Source: Lepidostoma basale (lineage: Eukaryota; Arthropoda; Insecta; Trichoptera; Lepidostomatidae). From it: 64,000 nt of DNA. The position numbers and the translations under genes were made by a program. The stretch's first letter is position 1, and each line of letters opens with the position of its first letter. Location: positions 62,001 to 126,000 of the forward strand of contig JAHDVF020001311.1 in NCBI GenBank assembly GCA_022606425.2, given 5' to 3'. Below, piece after piece: positions 1 through 9,689 of the stretch. The notes beneath the pieces were generated by a model. That model was not told the DNA's origin, did no database searches, and saw only the letters and a program-made list of their open reading frames with translations.

Positions 1-734
1 TCAGCGCTAGTTTCTTCCACCTAAGACGATTAAAATCCGCCAAAAGAGTATTCCCCATGACACTTTCGAAACTTTTGTAAATTCCTTCGTTGTGTCACGA
101 CTTGATTATTGTAATGGAATTTATGCAAAGATTCCAAAACAACAAATAAACAAACTTCAATCTGCGTTCAATGCAGCACCAAGACTCATTAAAGGCATTC
201 CAAAAAATTCCCATATAACACAACATATCAAAGAACTTCACTGGCTTAAAAGTCAAGAAAGAATCCAGTATAAACTCTGCTGGACAGTCTTCAAAGCACT
301 ACATGGAATGGCACCAAGTTATATATCTGAACTCAGTATAACGGACAGCCTAAATTCAAGGAAATCCACACTTCACTCGGCGAACTCCTCAGCAATAGGA
401 AGATTAGTTGAGCCGAAGCGTTGCCCCAGTACAAATTTCGGGGATCGAGTGTTCGCGGTAGCCGGTTCATCAGCTTGGAACAATCTCCCTTCACACCTCA
501 GATGCATAAATGATCCGACAGATTTCAAATCTAAATTGAAAACCCATCTTTTTCATATTTCATACCCAATTTAAACATTTATACTTTGTTATACTATACT
601 TTTAAACCGATCGCTTTTAAGCGGTCACATTTAGATTTTTAGATTTAAAACACGTCTTGATGCGCCCTTGAGGTGATTACATCACAAAAACGGCGCTTTA
701 AAGGTTAGCATGTTATTATTATTATTATTATTAT
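1..734 (+). mobile_element. LINE-K: CR1/L2-like LINE, C-terminal RT part and 3' end
   Basis: Positions 92-574 read as an open frame with the conserved tail of CR1/L2-type ORF2: SRLDYCNG, then LQSAFNAAPRLI, HWLKSQERIQYKL, ALHGMAPSYI, and finally FGDRVFAVAGSSAWNNLPSHLR with FKSKLKTHLF. Bases 1-91 continue the same protein (FFHLRRLKSAK) through a frame disruption, so the copy runs off the left edge of the window. After the stop at 574 there is a 3' UTR ending in GCGCCCTTGAGGTGA... and an (ATT)n tail at 711-734. This is the best preserved of four copies here. It lacks the catalytic RT motifs and is a dead fragment. Confidence 0.85.
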
Positions 735-1130
735 CTCAAAAATCTTTTCTGAACCCTCTCTAACATGAGCGAGTATCTCGCCTCATCCTTGCACTCGCCA
801 CTCGGCCACGATGGTCGTCAAATGAATTACGCTCATATTGAAATTTCTTAACGGTTTTTGTAGTAAAATAGTGTATGAATTTAAAATTTGGTAAAATTCG
901 GAACGTGTTGGTAGAAAGTGCGTTTAACATAATGAATTCAAATAATAAAAAAGAGAAATTTTATACATATCATTTGTTTTTCCATTATGATTTTAGGTTG
1001 CATCTAAAAATATTTTCGTCGTATATTTTCACTTTCTTCAAATATTTTATTTGACGTATTGAGACCACGTCAGAATAGGCAATCGAAATACGCATCGTAG
1101 AATTCTACTCTATTCCATCGAACGATATGG
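735..1130. other. Spacer, nothing recognised
   Basis: AT-rich sequence without a long reading frame or repeat that I can place. Confidence 0.5.
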
Positions 1131-1235
1131 TTAGCAATGTAAGTGTGCTACAAGGACATCGTGGTCCGGAAGGTGTCCTACCTGGGGCATGTGCTTAGAG
1201 GAGAGAAGTAAGAGCTGCTGCGTCTACTCATAAAG
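1131..1235 (+). mobile_element. LINE-B-like scrap
   Basis: About 1,150-1,210 can be read, with frame breaks, as the (K)VSYLGHVLRGEK stretch of the LINE-B family. It is short and degenerate. Confidence 0.5.
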
Positions 1236-1486
1236 TCGGACATTGATAATATTATTAACTGGAGTCACAGTAATAAAATGCACTTCAATGTCTCTAAGTG
1301 CGCTATGCTATCTTTTACTAGAGCATTGAGAACTGTGTATTATAGATACACAATGAACAACCAGCAACTAACACACGTATGTACGATGAAGGATTTCGGA
1401 ATCATCTATGAGAGTAGGCTGACATTTCGTGCACATATCGAAAGGATTTGTAACATTGCACTGTAGATGTTGGGCTTCAAGAGTGC
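1236..1486 (+). mobile_element. LINE-C: Jockey/CR1-like RT fragment
   Basis: Frame 1,278-1,466 reads MHFNVSKCAMLSFTRA, then KDFGIIYESRLTFRAHIERIC and, after a stop, MLGF. This is the region after the RT core in Jockey/CR1-type LINEs (K.LG...D..L.F..HI). Related copies lie at 8,868 and 48,277. It is cut off at 1,487 by LINE-B on the other strand. Confidence 0.7.
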
Positions 1487-1834
1487 AATTGCGCAGCCAA
1501 GAGATCTGCCTTCTCCCTGCCCCCCTGCGGCCCTCTATTTTTCCCTTCAAAATTAGATGCAGCAGGCGATATTTTTCTCCTCGTAGAATGTGACCCAGAT
1601 ATGAAATCTTGCGGACTTTGATTAATGTAGGCAGCTCTCTATTTACTCCTGCACGATCCAGGACTTCTGTGTTCGTCACTCTGTCTATACATTGGGTTCT
1701 TGAAAATTCTTCGGTGAAGCCACATTTCAAATGCCTCTAACCGGTTAATTGTTTTTACTTTTAATGTCCATGTCTCACACCCATACAACAGAACAGACCA
1801 CACATAACACCTTAACATCCTCTGTCTTAGTTTC
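1487..1834 (-). mobile_element. LINE-B: RTE/BovB-like 3' ORF fragment
   Basis: The minus strand reads DRVTNTEVLDRAGVNREL, then KVRKISYLGHILRGEKYRLL and GKIEGRRGAGRRQISWLRN, the diagnostic RTE/BovB tail. It is a near copy of the 60,573 and 63,368 elements, truncated at its 3' side and followed on its 5' side by LINE-A. Confidence 0.8.
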
Positions 1835-2296
1835 GAACTATCTAACTAACCATCACGCCGTCTCCCCGAAGGGGTAGGCAGAAAGAATGGACCGCCACAC
1901 TTTTATTTCCTGACATATTTCTCTCGCTTCCTCAACATTCATACATCGTGTCATGCACGCGCGTCGATTTATCTGACTCCTCACATGGCCGACAATCAAT
2001 ATTTGATTTATTTGATCGTGCCACGTTTTCGTCGGTTTTCCTCTATTTCTGGTTCCATTTACATCATTAACATATAATTTTTTATCATTCTTTCTTCATT
2101 CATTATTTTCGTACGTCCAAACCATCTTAATGATCCTTTCATTATTTTATTCATGACACCATCATTCGCACCGCATTCACTTCTTATATTTTCATTCGAC
2201 ACTCTATCATACACAGAGTAACCACATATTCGTCTAAGAGATCTCATTTCTACTGCATGTATTCTACTTTCATCCTTCTTTTGCCAGTTTTGAACT
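1835..2296 (-). mobile_element. LINE-A 3' fragment, (TTAG)n tail
   Basis: The 3' end is at the left: (CTAA)n, then the hallmark GGGGTAGGCAGAAAGAATGG on the plus strand. Frame 2,059-2,247 gives MRSLRRICGYSVYDRVSNEN...GSLRWFGR. The junction with LINE-B at about 1,834 matches the point after which the 63,368 LINE-B copy continues differently. Confidence 0.85.
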
Positions 2297-2311
2297 AAAT
2301 GAATATATACA

Positions 2312-2661
2312 ACATTTTGAATGTATACAAATACTTGTAGACGAATACTGGATTTTATTTACCCATTGCGGGTTATCAATTCAAGGATTAATTTTATCTC
2401 AATAGAGACGAAGACGCAAACTGGAAACTGAATATGGTGATCGGGGTGTTTACAGGACTTATGACCTGTCATTGGTTGGGTTCCAAAAATTTGTCAGACA
2501 TGGTGGTCATAAGAAAGGTGGAATGGGGAATGTTGTAATTACATAAAGCGTGCGTTTAACCCAACCAATGACAGGTCATAAGTCCTGTAAACACCTCGAT
2601 CACCATATTCAGTTTCCAGTTTGCATCTTCGTCTCTATTGAGATAAGATTAATCCTTGAAT
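2312..2661. repeat. FB-A fold-back element, full palindrome
   Basis: Arms of about 105 bp (from 2,381 and ending at 2,659) are reverse complements: CAAGGATTAAT...TCTCAATAGAGACGAAG on the left and CTTCGTCTCTATTGAGA...ATTAATCCTTG on the right, around an 80-base loop. An outer module at 2,312-2,380 (CTGGATTTTA, CCCATTGCGGGTTATCAATT) recurs beside the copies at 8,456 and 33,307. There is no coding capacity. Confidence 0.8.
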
Positions 2662-3309
2662 GAATATAATTCTACCGAGGCATTTTTCTATATTTGCAAC
2701 TTTCTTTTTCTTCGCGGGTTGTAAAAAAGGTTATTTTAAAATTCGAACGTTTTCAACAATACCACGAATCGTACGACAATCTGTCCGCTAGTGGAGTCTA
2801 TTATTTGTATATTGTAAAATATTCTTTCTTTTGCATCGCGAAATGAATGTTCGCGTAATGTTTCTTTTGACCGGCCTCACAATGACTGACATTTCCAAAG
2901 ATGGCGGACCCGCCGCATTGCCAAATGTCCAAATCGATTTCTTTTCATGCAACACGGACCTGGTAATTGAAAATCCGCAATTATTATTACTGTTTGTACA
3001 GAATACAATGCCTCGGAATAAATTAGTGTTTTGTTAATAGTACTAATTTATTTAAAACAAAACAAATGTGTTAATGAGCTTTGGAATTTGGGATTCGTGC
3101 CATTTTTGAGTTTTGTGTCATACTAATTATTTACTCTTGGCCACTGGCGGACGGCCGTTTCATCAAATATTACAGTGACAGCTAGTTGATAATAATATGT
3201 AAAATTATAAATATTGATAGCCGTATTTTCGAATAATTTTATTTTGGATATTTCGACTCCCATCATGACATATTGGATAGAATTCAGGGTGGACACCACA
3301 ATTACAAAA
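2662..3309. other. Spacer, nothing assigned
   Basis: It includes an unremarkable 68-codon frame at 2,831-3,037 containing AAGATGGCGG, a YY1/Pho-like core. I see no further support for a gene or promoter. Confidence 0.4.
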
Positions 3310-3437
3310 AAATTCGCCCAGAGTATCAGAAATGAAGACACTCAGGAACATATCTGGCAAGACACTGAACAAGGAACGAAAGAATATGGAAAATATGCGA
3401 GGTCGAAGATTAGCTTACGAGAGGGAGGTTAAGAAGA
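3310..3437 (+). mobile_element. LINE-D scrap
   Basis: It reads MKTLRNISGKTLNKER, matching the MKTLRxIAGKTLRDRVRN stretch of the LINE-D copy at 39,455, and ends in an AAGAAGAAGA tail. Confidence 0.55.
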
Positions 3438-3529
3438 AGACATTTGTTTACATATGTAAGAATGGATCCATCAAGACTTCCTCACATTGTGCTACACGGC
3501 CAATTTCTCATCCAAGTTCCCGCTGCAAC

Positions 3530-3728
3530 CAAACCCAACCAACCAAAACCAACCAACCATCACGCCGTCTCCCCGAAAGGGTAGGCAGAAAGAATGGACT
3601 GTCACACTTTTACTGATGCGGCACTTCATCCTTCTCTTTTCGCCCCGCGGGAGACGCGGTGTGATGGGTTGCGAACCTCATCGCCACCAATAGGCATCTC
3701 CCGCGCACACTTCGACATGCAATATAAA
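3530..3728 (-). mobile_element. SINE-4: structured head fused to LINE-A 3' tail, copy 1
   Basis: On the minus strand a roughly 100-base head (GTGTGCGCGGGAGATGCC..., GATGAGGTTCGCAACCCATC, ...GCCGCATC) joins directly to the last 80 bases of LINE-A and a (TTGG)n tail. The same head-tail junction occurs in copy 2 at 28,768, so it is a unit rather than a chance neighbour. The head can fold into a rod: CGCGGGAGA pairs with TCTCCCGCG, GGTG with CACC, and GATG.GGTT with AACC.CATC. Confidence 0.65.
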
Positions 3729-3797
3729 TGATTTTTGTAGAATAAATGATTTTGTAGAATTTAAATGATTTTGTGGAATATATATATGACTTTGTAG

Positions 3798-4183
3798 AAT
3801 ATAAAGGTGTTCTTGTGCTGACTCTTATGTATTTGTATGATGCATGGAACTGGCAAAAGAAGGATGAAAGTAGAAAAATTGAGATCTCTAAGACAAATGT
3901 GTGGTATATCTATATATGATAGAATGTCAAATACAAATATAAGAAGGGCGAATGAAAGTGTTATGAACAAAATAATGAAAGGGTAGTTAAGATGGTTTGG
4001 ACACATGGAAAGAATGAGTGAAGACAGAATGATAAAGAATGTAAACAACGTGAACGGAGCTAGAAATAGAGGAAGGCCGAGGAAAATGTGGCACGATCAA
4101 ATCAATCAAAAATTAAATGTCGCTCACGTGAAGAGTCAGAGAAATCGACGTGCGTGCATGACAAGATGTATGAATGTAGAATT
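3798..4183 (+). mobile_element. LINE-A fragment, truncated at 3'
   Basis: It reads through GTTCTTGTGCTGACTCTTATG, WNWQKKDES, RWFGHMERMSEDRMIKN and GRPRKMWHDQINQ to RACMTRCMNVE, then stops abruptly at 4,183 without the usual 3' hairpin or tail. Confidence 0.8.
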
Positions 4184-4610
4184 CCCGCTGCAATACCAGG
4201 TTAATATCCCAAGATTCTATTTTTAAACCAGTAGATTCTTTTTAGTTCTTTTAGAGTATTATCCATGACTCCAAGTCAACCGCAACTTGGTGTTTCTGAA
4301 CAAAAGCTTGGTTGCAAGCGCATAGGCCTTTCTGAATTCTCTCCTAGCTCCGCGTGCAAATCATTGGTTTTGGTCCTTCCTAAAGGTCCTATTCCATTCG
4401 ATCTTAATGTGTAAAGAATCTTGATTGCTCTGGTCTCTCGGGCTCGGCATAGATGGCCGATCCATGCTAGGAGATAGGCTCTAATAAGGTGAGATTTCTC
4501 ATCCACGTTCCCGCTACTTCTTAGTAGCCTTGGTATGAGAATTCGATTGTTGCGCTGCTACTATCTACCTCTTCCACGTCCTGGTTTATAGATGCGGAAG
4601 CTGACACTCA
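4184..4610 (-). mobile_element. LINE-I 3' fragment
   Basis: Minus frame 4,276-4,506 reads LAWIGHLCRARETRAIKILY, then GPLGRTKTNDL, the W.GH..R....R..K....GRPLGRP pattern of LINE C-termini. Related copies are at 16,040 and 39,028. The clade is not resolved. Confidence 0.6.
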
Positions 4611-4639
4611 ACGATGCCTAAGAGAATCGACGCTTTCGC

Positions 4640-4812
4640 TATACGAGGTCTGTCCAATAATACGCGAACTGATTTTTTTTAAATTTTATTTTCCAAAATT
4701 TAGGGTAAATCAATTTTATTCCTTTCAAAATGCTCCCCATTTGTATCAATGCACTTGTCTCACCTCCGTTTCCATTATTCAAAACATTCATGGAAGTCTT
4801 CAGGAGTCACGC
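4640..4812 (-). mobile_element. Mariner-like transposase C-terminus, remnant
   Basis: The minus strand reads EDFHECFE.WKRR.DKCID.NGEHFE with stops, the WxxRWxKCIxxxGxYFE ending of mariner transposases. It is followed by TCTGTCCAATAATACGCG on the plus strand, which resembles a terminal sequence. Only the tail of the gene is left. Confidence 0.6.
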
Positions 4813-4814
4813 TG

Positions 4815-5295
4815 TTCTGCTGCTTTGTCGTATAGAGAAGCGAAGTATGGAATTGGCTGAAGAAGGATGAGAGCAGAATAAATGCGAAAGATATGAGGTC
4901 CCTAAGACGTATGTGTGTAAGAACGATATACGACAGAATCTCAAATGCTGATATACGAAAGGAATGTAGAGCGGAAGAAGGTATTATGAACAAAATTATG
5001 AAAGGATCGCTGCGTCGGTTCGGACATATGGAGCACATGGATGGAGAAAGAATGGTTTAGAAAGTATACGTTAATGATGTAAATGTAGTACGGAGTCGAA
5101 GCAGGGCGAGGAAAACATCGCATGACCAAATTAATCAAATTTAAAATGTTGGTCATGTTAGAAGTCGGAAGAATCGACGTGCGTGTATGACTCGATATAT
5201 GAATGTGGAGGAAGCTAGAGAGGTGTGCCAGGATAGAGTAGTGTGGCGGTCCATTCTCTCTGCCTACCCCTGCGGGAAACGGCGTGATATATTCG
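4815..5295 (+). mobile_element. LINE-A 3' fragment, GCAGG-type
   Basis: WNWLKKDESRINAKDMRSLRRMC, MNKIMKGSLRRFGHMEHMDGERM and the usual 3' hairpin (CTACCCCTGCGGGAAACGGCGTG) are present. It has no microsatellite tail. Frameshifts are visible. Confidence 0.8.
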
Positions 5296-5894
5296 AGGAT
5301 AAATCTTCTTCTTCTTCTTCTTTTTCGATGGTCCTACAGCCTTAGCCTCCTCCTGTCCTCCGCTTCGACCCTCCAATCTGACACTAAAAATTTCTCCAAT
5401 CTGACACTCGTAACAATTTCTGATGAAAACAGTATATCAGAGTATTTTATTATTAATTTCTTAAATAATTACACCATGGCGCCCTCCTTTGCTTCCTCAA
5501 TTACCCCCATTTGTTTCTGGACCCGCTACCGACCCTATAGATGCCTCCAGCGCCCACTAGGGGGCTGTACCGCCCCCGTTGGGAATTATGGGTTAGACGA
5601 CTACCGAGACCTTCAGATCGGCTTTTTCGCCAACCTTCATACGGAGAAGTCATCCGAAGAAAAATATTCAGATACGGTCGACATGTTTCCTGATAAAGAT
5701 ATCCATTTTGTTAATTAAAGAATTCTAAGCAGCAATCCGAATTTAGATTAATTTAGTTATTTTTACAATTATTGCGATTTTTCTACCCTTTTCCCGCCAC
5801 ACCATAATATTTTTTTATTGTAGGGTAATATACAGTGATTGTTAATACAAATGCAAATGAATAAACTAACAGTTAAATAAAGACATAGAAGGTT
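5296..5894. other. Unassigned, contains (TTC)n and a 144-codon frame
   Basis: A (CTT)n stretch at 5,307-5,322 is followed by an open frame (5,284-5,718) with no recognised domain. The frame contains an adjacent repeat of CTCCAATCTGACACT (two copies, about 5,369-5,405) and a GC-rich core with CGCCCACTAGGGGG. It is probably an unrecognised repeat. Confidence 0.35.
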
Positions 5895-5980
5895 ACCCGC
5901 CGCGCCGCTTACCCGAAGCTACTATAGGACGCAGCAGCGCCCCTTCGCTCAAACAGTCCCTAGGCCCTCCCCCATCCACG
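5895..5980 (-). repeat. R1 retroposon fragment
   Basis: It matches other R1 copies on the plus strand: CCGAAGCTACTATAGGACGC, AGCGCCCCTTCG, CCCTAGGCC. Confidence 0.6.
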
Positions 5981-6499
5981 CACGTCTTGCATTAGCTGGA
6001 GAATGCACCATTACAGAAAAGAAGCAAAAGGCAAAAGGGTATTTAGGCCACATTTAATCCAGTTTAATTTCAATCCACTTCTATGTCCCAATCTAACAAA
6101 ACAAAGCAAAATATGGTACATGATTTTATGGCCTATTATAAAATTGTGACAGGGTGTGAGATGGAAGAGAAAACTTGGAATGATGAATAAAATAAAATAA
6201 ATCTTAAGTAAATAGAGAAAACAGTCATGGAAACTAAGGACAGGAACACAGGGAACCTAACATTTTAATGTGTATAATGTAAAAAGAAAATTGATCCAAG
6301 AGGAAAGAACGGGGCCCATAATAGCCATAATAGCTACATAACAAAAATAATTTCATTGAAATTCATTACTTTGGTAATTACTCTAATGAAGCGTACTGAC
6401 ATAACTAAAATCGATTAGCCATAGATAAGTACAATCGGTAGCTATGACAATTCAATAAATCTATTAAATTTCCTACACTTTCATGAATTCCACAAATTA
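5981..6499. other. Spacer, nothing recognised
   Basis: AT-rich, without a repeat I can place. Confidence 0.5.
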
Positions 6500-6995
6500 T
6501 TGTCATAATTAGATAAATCCCTTTATCTTCTTCTCTGGTTTCAATCCTGGGATTGGTTTGCAGCAATTTCCTCCATTATTCTCTTCCATTTTTCCCTGTC
6601 TTGTGCGGCTCTTTTGAGATCTGCATATGATGAGCAGCGTACGTCCACCAACAGGTCCTCCAGGTACTCTCGGCGTGGGCGTTCCCTAGAGTTTGTCCCC
6701 TCGATCATACCCTCCATTATGGCATGCAAGAGACCTTCTTGACGTATTACATGGCCGATCCATTTTGCACGCCTTTCGGACAAGGTCCTGAGCAGGTGCC
6801 TTCCTCCTTCGATTCCTTGAAGAACTTCCTCATTCGTGATGTGGTCTCTCCAGGAAATTACAAAGAGTCTTCTATAGGACCACATCTCAAAAGCCTCTAG
6901 TCTCCGCTTATCCCTTTCGGATAGGCACCATGTCTTGCAGCCGTACATCAAGACACTCCATACATAGGTCTTGATGAGGAGTATTCTCAGTTTTA
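6500..6995 (-). mobile_element. LINE-E: RTE-like ORF C-terminus, open for 136 codons
   Basis: Minus frame 6,951-6,541 reads MMYGCKTWCLSERDKRRLEAFEMW.YRRL, SWRDHITNEEVL, RAKWIGHVIRQEGLL, MEGMIEG, and DREKWKRIMEEI. Sequence to about 6,995 continues upstream in frame (LLIKTYVWSVLMYG). The order is that of an RTE ORF C-terminus after the RT domain. The 3' side ends in AGAAGAAGAT. It has no stop inside, unlike most copies here, but the RT and endonuclease domains are absent. Confidence 0.8.
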
Positions 6996-7099
6996 TTTTT
7001 TTATCAATCCCTTTATATGATGTATTTTATTAGCCCTTTCAATTAGGTAATCACCTGCCGGGTATCGCAATTAGAAATAGCTATGTTCTTTTTTTCAAA

Positions 7100-7359
7100 T
7101 TCGATTCGAGCACTTGAGCGGGAAAGGTCTATGAAAGAAAACCCGCCTCGCGACCTTTCGCGTTTCCCCGCGGCCAGTTCGGTCTTCAGTCAGTGCCCGC
7201 CGTCCGAGTCGCGCGCTCGTTCCCGCGCGTTTCGTAGAGCGAACGCCGCCAAATTCAAACGCCGCGATTCGAACGGTGCCGCAAATCGATCGTGTTTTGT
7301 CTTTTTTGTTACTTTCTTGACAGATCGATAAAGATTTAACAAAAAGTGTTAGATCCAAG
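7100..7359 (+). promoter_or_regulatory. Candidate CpG-rich promoter and non-coding first exon
   Basis: A CpG-rich block (about 7,135-7,290) stands out in AT-rich DNA. It carries two overlapping arthropod initiators TCAGT (7,186-7,190 and 7,190-7,194), and about 170 bases later CCAAG|GTATAT, a good 5' splice site after 7,359. A transcript starting at 7,188 or 7,192 would give an exon of about 170 bases with no convincing coding frame. No repeat family here matches this stretch. What follows (7,360-7,953) is T-rich and intron-like. No coding exon is recognisable in the window, so this is inference. An unrecognised repeat is the alternative. Confidence 0.3.
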
Positions 7360-7953
7360 GTATATTTCGAGTGAAACTGTGATTGTTTTTAACTGTTTAT
7401 TTGTACTTTCGTTATAAAAATGATGGATTGATGTTTCGTATCAATTTTTATGTACACGAATTAGTATTTCAATGTAAATAGTTCATCACCCAGTTCGGAT
7501 TGTTTTTTTTTTTTATATCACCTCGTGTTAAATATTTTTGTCAGTTTACGCTCCCGTGGTTTGCTTTTGAGAGCGTGAATTCTCTCTGTGTAAAGATGTT
7601 AATTTGTGTTGAAAATGCGTTAAAATTGCTCCAACTAACCTGCCTTAATTAGTGGCGACTCTTTACTCGAATTCGAAAAAAAGAACCAGTGTTTTTTTTT
7701 TATTTGATTCTGAAATGAATTTTTTTTTATCAGAATTATTGAATTCGATATTCTTTTGTTTTGAGTTCTTAAACAGAAGCTGTTTTTAAATTCAGTGCAT
7801 TGGATTAATGTGCATGTGTTGGAATAACAATATTGTGCCGATAAAGAAGAAAAAGCGATAATTTTGTCGTTAGGTTTTCTTCCGCACGTGTTTTATTGCT
7901 GTATGGTAAATTAAATGTACATGGTATTTTTACGAAACAACATAAATAAATAT
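7360..7953. other. AT-rich spacer, possible intron
   Basis: Long T runs and no coding signal. No known repeat seen. Confidence 0.4.
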
Positions 7954-8343
7954 GCATTTTAATAATTAAGATAAAAATATGAATATTATTTTCAAAAACT
8001 AAAATTGAGAAGTATTTCATTTCATTCATCATGCATGTTTCGGATGGTTCTCATCCTTCTTCTGTGTACAAATTTAAAATTAAGTTTAAATGTATACACC
8101 TAAGAAGGATCAGAACCACCCGAAACATGTCTGCAACGAATGTAATTAGCATTTTAATAATTAAGAAGAAAAAGAATAGGAATATGATATTTAAAAACTA
8201 TAATAAATTTGAGAAGTAGTTCATTACATTCATCATACATGTTTCGGATGGTTCTCATCCTTCTTCTGTGTACAAATTTTAAATTTATACACCGAAGAAG
8301 GATCAGAACCACCCGAAACATGTCTGCAACAAGTGTAATTAAA
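7954..8343. repeat. PLE F2: tandem dimer of 195-bp units with inverted hammerhead remnants
   Basis: Two direct units start with GCATTTTAATAATTAAG at 7,954 and 8,149. Each holds an inverted pair: on the plus strand GAAGGATCAGAACCACC...GAAACATGTC|TGC, and on the minus strand GAAGGATGAGAACCATCC GAAACATG. Stem II (GGATG with CATCC) and the GAAACATGTC strand survive, but the CTGAAGA strand is changed (CCTAAGA or CCGAAGA on plus, CAGAAGA on minus), so self-cleavage is doubtful. Confidence 0.65.
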
Positions 8344-8455
8344 TGTTATAAAAAAAATCTATACTTAATTCAAAATATTAATATTTTGTTGAACGACATT
8401 TTAGATTATTACGCTGCGATCCAAATCTATGCAAAGAGTAAAACAATGAAATTTA

Positions 8456-8690
8456 ATTGTATCTCAATAGAGACGAAGATGCAAATTGGAAACTGAATAT
8501 GGTTGATCAATGTGTTTACAGGACGTATGACCTGTCATTGGTTGGGTTAAGCGCACGCTTTATGTAATTACAACATTCCCCATTCCACTTTTTCTTTATG
8601 ACCATGTAAGACAAATTTTAAAAGATACAATTAAATCATGAATTGATAACCCACGGTGGGTGAAATCCAGTATTCGTATACAAGTATAAG
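8456..8690. repeat. FB-A element with outer module, right-hand
   Basis: It starts TTAATTGTATCTCAATAGAG, runs through GACCTGTCATTGGTTGGGTT and CATTCCCCATTCC, and ends AGATACAATTAA. TTAA is therefore present at both ends (8,458 and about 8,630). It continues with the outer module (TTGATAACCCACGG, GAAATCCAGTATTCG) seen beside copies 2,312 and 33,307. Confidence 0.65.
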
Positions 8691-8867
8691 TATACATTCA
8701 CAAAAAAATATATTTTTCTTCTTTATTCGTTTCTATATTGTCATCCTTGCCAATGTTAAAGTCAAGTAAATTAATAATAATAATTACATTTATTTCTGTA
8801 TTTACTTTACTTCGTTTAGAATAATCTACTGCGCTGACTCAATCAAACTCTGTAGTCCATGGGCTAT

Positions 8868-9036
8868 CTATATGGATAACCAGCAACTTAAACGTGTTTC
8901 AACGATAAAAGATCTTGGTATTGTTTATGAAATTAGGCTGACTTTCCATGCTCACATCGAGAGAATATGTGGAATTGCACTGAAAATGTTGGGATTTATT
9001 CTCCCAACTGGAAGAGTTTTCAGGAATCCTTATGTT
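8868..9036 (+). mobile_element. LINE-C RT fragment
   Basis: It reads MDNQQLKRVSTIKDLGIVYE, RLTFHAHIERICGIALKMLG and ILPTGRVFRNPYVF. It then abuts the antisense 3' end of another LINE-C copy at 9,037. Confidence 0.7.
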
Positions 9037-9360
9037 TTCAAATCAAATCCGTTTATTTTCTTAAAAGATATTACAAACAAAACAGGTAAAATATAAAAAA
9101 TATATAATACCAGGAACGCATGAAAGATGGTTCGACATTAGAAATACAAGATACTCTCCAAAGTCAAGAGTATTTGTCTTCTGAACGTACTTTCACGAAT
9201 ATGAAAGACATTGATCTCCGAAGCGATCATGTTCAGCAGTTTGATTGCTCTCCCCACCGCCATCGCCAGAGGCAGGTTGGTTCTGCATGCTAGGAGATAA
9301 AACAGTCTGTGATGACGTTGTCGAAGATAACTTCTTTGAGAATTCCGTCACCTTGGAGGC
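9037..9360 (-). mobile_element. LINE-C 3' end, antisense
   Basis: On the plus strand it begins AAATCAAATC (complement of the (TTTGA)n tail), then CTTAAAAGATATTACAAAC, GAACGCATGAAAGATGG and CATTAGAAATACAAGATAC, matching the 3' UTR of the copy at 48,277. Confidence 0.75.
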
Positions 9361-9526
9361 CATCTTTATGTTCTGGATGGTTAGCTTCGACAGCGTCAGC
9401 ACAGACTGTTTTATCTCCCAGCTTGCAGAACCAACCAGCCTCTGATGATGCCGGTAGGGAGAGCAATCTAACTGCTGAACATGATCGCTTCGGAGGTCGA
9501 CGTCTTTCATATTCGTGAAAGTACGT
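9185..9526. repeat. Inverted duplication of LINE-C sequence
   Basis: Arms of about 170 bp: ACGTACTTTCACGAATATGA at 9,185 and its complement ending GTACGT at 9,526, with the axis near 9,355. Both arms carry the CCAGAGGCAGGTTGGTTCTGC and AAACAGTCTGTG blocks with scattered differences. The left arm is the element's antisense and the right arm its sense orientation. Confidence 0.75.
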
Positions 9527-9689
9527 TATTATTTTTTTTCTGAATGGGAGGCTTAGTTTATTTTTCTTTCTTGTTTCATATTGATGTTCATGTTGGTTAC
9601 TTTTTATCATCCTTAAAAATTCTTGGGAGGTGTGCCCATTAACAATTTTGTGAATTAGTAATAAACTATAGCTCACGCGTTTCTGGTTT
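9527..9689 (-). mobile_element. LINE RT C-terminal scrap
   Basis: Minus frame reads SLLLIHKIVNGHTSQEFL, then HEHQYETRKKNKLSLPFRK, typical of the C-terminal region of Jockey- or I-type LINEs. The family is not settled. Confidence 0.5.

Noticed and set aside
2885..2910. YY1/Pho-like AAGATGGCGG as a promoter element
   Set aside because: A single short motif without initiator, CpG context or exon nearby; chance is likely.
7083..7331. 82-codon frame in the CpG-rich block
   Set aside because: The frame exists on both strands as expected for GC-rich DNA, has no domain, and the splice-site context fits a non-coding exon better.
9037..9526. LINE-C as a classic twin-priming inversion with the sense copy at 8,868
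   Set aside because: In twin priming the inverted piece would lie at the 5' side of the antisense part, but the 8,868 fragment lies at its 3' tail. It is a separate insertion.
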